Assembly (NCBI GenBank): GCA_032191485.1
Contig: JAVDOI010000004.1
Location: 16,581,443-16,645,442, forward strand
Length of the DNA stretch: 64,000 bases
Reading direction: 5' to 3'
From: Leptoclinus maculatus
Lineage: Eukaryota > Chordata > Actinopteri > Perciformes > Stichaeidae
Of the stretch, positions 61,201-64,000 are shown piece after piece; position 1 is the stretch's first letter; every line of letters starts with the position of its first letter. A program made the position numbers and the translations under genes. Below the pieces are notes generated by a model. The model had not been told where the DNA came from, ran no database searches, and was given only the letters and a program-made list of their open reading frames with translations.

Positions 61201-62478
61201 CGTATTCTTCGATCTTAGTCCGGTATTGGGTTTCATTCCTTCTGTACCACCTCATGAGTTAAAACAATGATCTAATTGTTTTTTTCATTTATTTGAGGCT
61301 ATGGTTCCAACTCAAAGTTTCACACAGAATGCTTTTCATGACTGAAAAAGAGCTGGGATAAGAAAATTCTTAAAACAAACAAAGACGATCTCCTAAATCA
61401 ACAACCTTTTGCCATAAATACCAAAAAAACACACCCAATATTTGACATTTTTCTATTTCTATTTCTCAGCCATCATCCCTTTGCAGTGGGTAGGTAGTGC
61501 AGAGTCAGCTCGTTGGAGCTTGTTAGCTGCCAGTGTCTGTCCGTGGTTTTATATGGCTTTCCTTGGTTTAATTTAGGGGCTGGCCTGCATCCCATCTCAG
61601 TGGAGGTACAGCAGGCTCTTTGCTGCTGATTGTAGTGCTTTTCCCCCTACTTCCTCACACACGGCTGTTTTTCTTTTGTTGGTGTCATCTGATGAGACCG
61701 TGAGCTCTGGCCTGACCACCTGCTTGATTGATTTCGACAGTTTGTCAATGTCGGGGTCTAAGGGTGGTCATGCTGATTGTCTTGTTGAGATTGACCCTCA
61801 GTGCCAATCTCGCACTGACACAAGCGCACCTGCAGGTGTTCTCTCTCCGACCGCCGTCTGTCCTGGAGACATGAGAGCCCATGGTATGCTGGTTGGAGGA
61901 GCTCTGTGCTAGCTCATGACTCTGTTGCTTCTTTGGCTGCCGTGTCCTTAACGCTTCAAGTGAACATTTTCACACTGGATGATCCTCCTCCTCCTAGCTT
62001 TCCTGTGCTTTTAAGGGATTAGTCATCCGCATATGTAAAAGTGTTTAAAGCTCATCGCTGCGCCTCTCAAGCCCCTGTAGCATCCGATTGTCTCCAGGCA
62101 CTGATGTACCCTAGTTGTTTGAGTCAATTTGTTTTTGAATTACTGTACCTTGTTGGCAGCTCACATGCAGTGTGTATACAGTATAATTAAAGAAGATGAC
62201 TTTGCAGAAAATAGGCATATCTGTGTTAACTTGCTAATACTTTATATTAGCATCATCAATCATTTTGCAAAACTCTTCTAAAATCCTAGAATTTTGTTTT
62301 CCACTTGAGGATAAGATAATGCCTGATCGTGTTTGTGTGTTTGTGTGTACACAGCAGACACCAGAGAGGGTGGGTCAGAGCGATGCTGTTTATGAGGTGG
62401 TGAGTCTTCAGAGGGAGGCAGAGAGAAGCAATGAAGGACGACTGGCCTCGCCCACTGAGGAAGAGGAGGCTGATGAAG
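49071..62478 (+). CDS. rabgap1l: RAB GTPase-activating protein 1-like, N-terminal part (10 coding exons, incomplete)
   Basis: Exons 49071-49208, 49683-49830, 51590-51797, 52057-52231, 52639-52796, 53522-53632, 55315-55381, 55994-56096, 58480-58646 and 62355-62478 total 1399 nt (about 466 residues), in phase at every junction. Residues 1-46 begin MDDRSSLGKVSSSTESVATV; the PTB/PID domain runs from about 115 (FNKLSYLGC) to about 245 (VSRVLYSFSTAFRRS). The C2-like DUF3694 region runs from about 256 (FTASLEIKEDDGKG) to about 425, and an acidic linker follows. RABGAP1L stimulates GTP hydrolysis on Rab GTPases through a TBC domain, which lies right of the window, and acts in endosomal and membrane trafficking. 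The paralogue RABGAP1 was considered; RVYPSNERFWYFSRKTFSET and CFGMLLSPGQ favour RABGAP1L. Confidence 0.95.
49683..49830 (+). CDS. rabgap1l: rabgap1l exon 3: acidic N-terminal segment
   Basis: The acceptor TCTCTCCCTCAG ends at 49682. It encodes MSWNGSDQLEKAMEEVLDDD (QLEKAMEE is shared with mammalian RABGAP1L) and then a charged, weakly conserved stretch. The donor is CAG|GTCTAG at 49831; a second in-phase donor, TAG|GTCCGT, lies 6 bases on and would add two residues. Confidence 0.88.
49831..51589 (+). other. rabgap1l intron 3
   Basis: About 1.8 kb with no supportable exon; several short open frames carry no domain. It includes 'catattgtcatattgtag'-type AT-rich sequence near 50100 reminiscent of the 'gggcaatat' repeat family. 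Confidence 0.4.
51590..51797 (+). CDS. rabgap1l: rabgap1l exon 4: start of PTB domain
   Basis: The acceptor CGTCTGTCCACAG ends at 51589. After PSSPTVQEEEDSVQ comes FNKLSYLGCTWVKAPRNEAE, the first strand and helix of the PTB fold, then ITLHVPCGPDGSVR. It ends in phase 2 at the donor GTCAGC. Confidence 0.93.
52057..52231 (+). CDS. rabgap1l: rabgap1l exon 5: PTB core
   Basis: The acceptor CTCTCCCCAG ends at 52056. It encodes IVDQASGTEIASFPIYKVLF, CARGNEGSVESDCFSFTES and FQIHVVSCHIKEA, the central PTB strands (IASFPIYK, DCFSF, FQIHVF-like). The donor is GTGAGT. Confidence 0.95.
52639..52796 (+). CDS. rabgap1l: rabgap1l exon 6: PTB C-terminal helix and start of DUF3694
   Basis: The acceptor TTTCCATCCAG ends at 52638. 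VSRVLYSFSTAFRRS is the PTB C-terminal helix; YTFTASLEIKEDDGKGNY opens the next domain. It ends in phase 2 at the donor GTACTT. The T/C-rich intron sequence before it keeps an accidental open frame. Confidence 0.95.
53522..53632 (+). CDS. rabgap1l: rabgap1l exon 7
   Basis: The acceptor CCCCTCTATAG ends at 53521. It encodes SPVPKDRDKFYFKLRQGVQK, then KVVVSVQQMCNKELGIER, conserved in both RABGAP1 paralogues. The donor GTGAGG is followed after about 60 bases by a (G)21 run. Confidence 0.95.
53693..53713. repeat. (G)21 homopolymer in rabgap1l intron 7
   Basis: Twenty-one consecutive G, sense strand, 61 bases after the 5' splice site. Confidence 0.93.
55315..55381 (+). CDS. rabgap1l: rabgap1l exon 8
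   Basis: A 67-nt exon between the acceptor GTCTTCCCGCCAG and donor GTGAGC. It encodes CFGMLLSPGQKVCNSGMHLL-DM, very close to the mammalian segment. Too short to show as an open frame alone. Confidence 0.94.
55994..56096 (+). CDS. rabgap1l: rabgap1l exon 9
   Basis: The acceptor CCTACACAG ends at 55993 and the donor GTGAGG starts at 56097. It encodes ASMGKSSDGKGYVITGTWNP, then FQLLNEDTPK; the MGKS.DGK.YVITG.WNP motif is diagnostic of the RABGAP1 family. Confidence 0.95.
58480..58646 (+). CDS. rabgap1l: rabgap1l exon 10
   Basis: The acceptor GGTGTGCTCCAG ends at 58479. It encodes DKQVFMTVAVDLVVTEVVEP, VRFLLETLVRVYPSNERFWY and FSRKTFSETFYLKLRQ, ending in phase 0 at the donor GTACCT. This is the best paralogue discriminator: FWYFSRKTF is typical of RABGAP1L. 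Confidence 0.96.
58647..62354 (+). other. rabgap1l intron 10
   Basis: About 3.7 kb. It contains a 'ggattgggcaatatgcc' repeat copy from 58758 to about 59035 and a (GA)n at 59585-59603. No exon is supported. Confidence 0.45.
59585..59603. repeat. (GA)n microsatellite
   Basis: A short AG run in rabgap1l intron 10. Confidence 0.9.
62355..62478 (+). CDS. rabgap1l: rabgap1l exon 11: acidic linker before the TBC domain
   Basis: The tandem acceptor ACAGCAG allows a start at 62355 or 62358. It encodes SDAVYEVVSLQREAERSNEG (AVYEVVSLQRE shared with mammals) and then a Glu-rich stretch, ending in phase 1 at the donor GTATGG. Confidence 0.92.
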
Positions 62479-63087
62479 GTATGGATGTCTCTTTTTTTTT
62501 TTTTTTTTCTCTCTCTCTCCTCGGTTGCTTGGTTTCTACCCCTCTTACTCATAGTTGAGTTAATCATATACAATAGCTATGCCACTGACATAATCACCAA
62601 TCATGCAAATTGTATAAATCTTTGAAAAGTCAGTGAGGCTTTTGCTGACAACCGTAATACTTCATCAGCAGGCCTACCCTCCAAATTCATATATATATAT
62701 CTATCTCAACATTATTTGCCCTCCAAATCTTGCGTGTTTCAAAAAAATGCAACTTCACATTGCGCGGCGCTGTACAAATCCCTCACTGTCTTTTTAATAT
62801 CAGAGAAAAATGAGACACTTCCGTGAACCACGACAAAGAAAATAATTGCTTTACCACAAACGTCTTGACAGAGGGAGCATTCACTTTACATTCCACATGA
62901 ACGCCTTTTCTAAATGAGATTTTATGTCGAGATATTCAGTCTAGAATAGAGGTTTACCAACATACACCTTCTCTGTGTTTTTCTTTTTTTGTTGTGAGAA
63001 GCACATGTGTGATATTCATTGGCTGACATGAATCAACAGTGAAGTTTCATTTTCTTTAGGCACACAAAACATTGGCAGGGTTGTGGG

Positions 63088-63112
63088 CGTGTGTGTGTGT
63101 GTGTGTGTGTGC
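63088..63112. repeat. (GT)n microsatellite
   Basis: A GT run in rabgap1l intron 11. Confidence 0.95.
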
Positions 63113-63286
63113 GTCTGGTTATAGGGAATGAGTCTGAGTGTTTGTTTGTTTGCATATGTGTGAAGGAAAAGGTGTTCTGTGTGTTTTTACAACCAATTTT
63201 GTTGCATGTGTGTAACACAGAGAACTGCAATGACTGCTGGCAGAATCTCAGGGGTTTTGATGGTTATTTGTGTGATTATGCACGCT

Positions 63287-63308
63287 TGTGTGTGTGTGTG
63301 TGTGTGTG
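63287..63308. repeat. (GT)n microsatellite
   Basis: A GT run in rabgap1l intron 11, about 175 bases after the previous one. Confidence 0.93.
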
Positions 63309-63908
63309 AAGCGTGAGTGGTTTTGTGTGGAGCCTGTCCCAATCCTGTTAGGGCTCGTTGGCTTATAGCACTACAGCACTGCAGTGTCAAACTACCATCA
63401 AACAACCCCCAAACAACCCCCACACAACCTTTTTGGGTGAAATGAACAGCCTTCCTCAGTCAAGCAGCTCAATGATCTTCCTAACCAGCCAAATAGTGCC
63501 AGTTGTTTAAATGTAGCGTTTGACCACTACATTGGTGCAAACAGACCATTTGGTACCAACTAGGTCAATCATAATCATCCTCAAACCATGTTGCTTGTGA
63601 TGTCAATTCCCCTCAAACGTCTTGATTAAGGAACTGAAAGCATTCAATTTAAACAGGTGACAGAGCAGAGTGGATATTTTCCCCTCAATATTATGGCATG
63701 GAGGCAAAACAGCAATATCATTAAAAGCACCAACGCTGGCTGTTGGACCCCAGTGGTTTCCAAACATGACCCACTTTCAACCCACTAATATAAACAGGAC
63801 TGGCATTTCCACCTGACCACTGGCTCAGCTATGCAGGTGTCGCAGATTAGGCCTGGCCACAACTCGGCTTCATCATGTCTGTAGGGACAAAGGCGCACAT
63901 TTCTGGGC

Positions 63909-63910
<2 letters not shown>

Positions 63911-63939
<29 letters not shown>
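63911..63939. repeat. (GT)n microsatellite
   Basis: An uninterrupted run near the right edge. Confidence 0.95.
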
Positions 63940-63941
<2 letters not shown>

Positions 63942-64000
63942 ATTTCAGAGGATTTTCTGTTCTCCAAGTTTCTCATTGTGTGGAATAATCGTTCACAGCT

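Larger units (their letters stand above)
62479..64000 (+). other. rabgap1l intron 11, running off the window
   Basis: No further exon with family motifs (GDVSKDCPEKIL, SWGELL, TBC signatures) appears before the right edge. It contains a poly-T tract at about 62491-62508 and three (GT)n runs. Confidence 0.55.

Noticed and set aside
49071..62478. Assignment to the paralogue RABGAP1
   Set aside because: The QLEKAMEE, CFGMLLSPGQ and NERFWYFSRKTF segments agree better with RABGAP1L, and the chromosome-1 gene neighbours support it.

Overview
The window looks like nuclear DNA of a spiny-rayed teleost fish. Its coding exons are short and split by GT-AG introns, there are many (CA)n microsatellites, and several dispersed sequences are ones I associate with percomorph genomes. 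No prokaryotic, phage, CRISPR or operon-like organisation is present. Species cannot be fixed from the sequence alone.

Three protein-coding genes lie on the plus strand, in the order tdrd5 (3' part) - fam163a (complete coding sequence) - rabgap1l (5' part). From memory, the human counterparts also share chromosome 1q25, so this looks like a retained vertebrate gene block. (1) Positions 1-7260, with 3' UTR to about 7.9 kb: nine exons of tdrd5, a Tudor-domain factor of the germline piRNA pathway. The first Tudor exons are clear and the chain of phases closes exactly on a stop at 7258-7260. (2) Positions about 19.1-42.4 kb: fam163a. It has a CpG- and GC-box-rich promoter/first non-coding exon ending at 19729, an intron of about 19 kb, a coding exon with one transmembrane segment (39279-39371) and a terminal coding exon (39985-40383), giving a 163-residue protein. 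(3) Positions about 44.5-64.0 kb: rabgap1l. It has an NRF1/ETS promoter near 44.51-44.55 kb, a non-coding first exon ending at 44656, and ten coding exons (49071-62478). These encode the acidic N-terminus, the PTB/PID domain and the C2-like DUF3694 region; the TBC Rab-GAP domain lies beyond the right edge.

The gene-free stretches are dominated by decayed transposable elements and simple repeats. The best defined are a tRNA-derived SINE with a perfect 14-bp target-site duplication (12083-12332), a 747-bp inverted-repeat element with three subterminal motifs per arm and a 6-bp duplication (32329-33087), a GGATC-rich non-autonomous element (28073-28933), a 302-bp MITE (29104-29405), and a seven-copy 20-bp GC-rich minisatellite (43421-43560) between fam163a and rabgap1l.

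The three genes are not known to act in one pathway; they share only location. I looked for an unusual biological system and found none that the sequence would support. The most interesting signals are regulatory: an overlapping ATGA uORF/start junction in fam163a, simple repeats sitting right at 5' splice sites, and tandem splice sites in rabgap1l.
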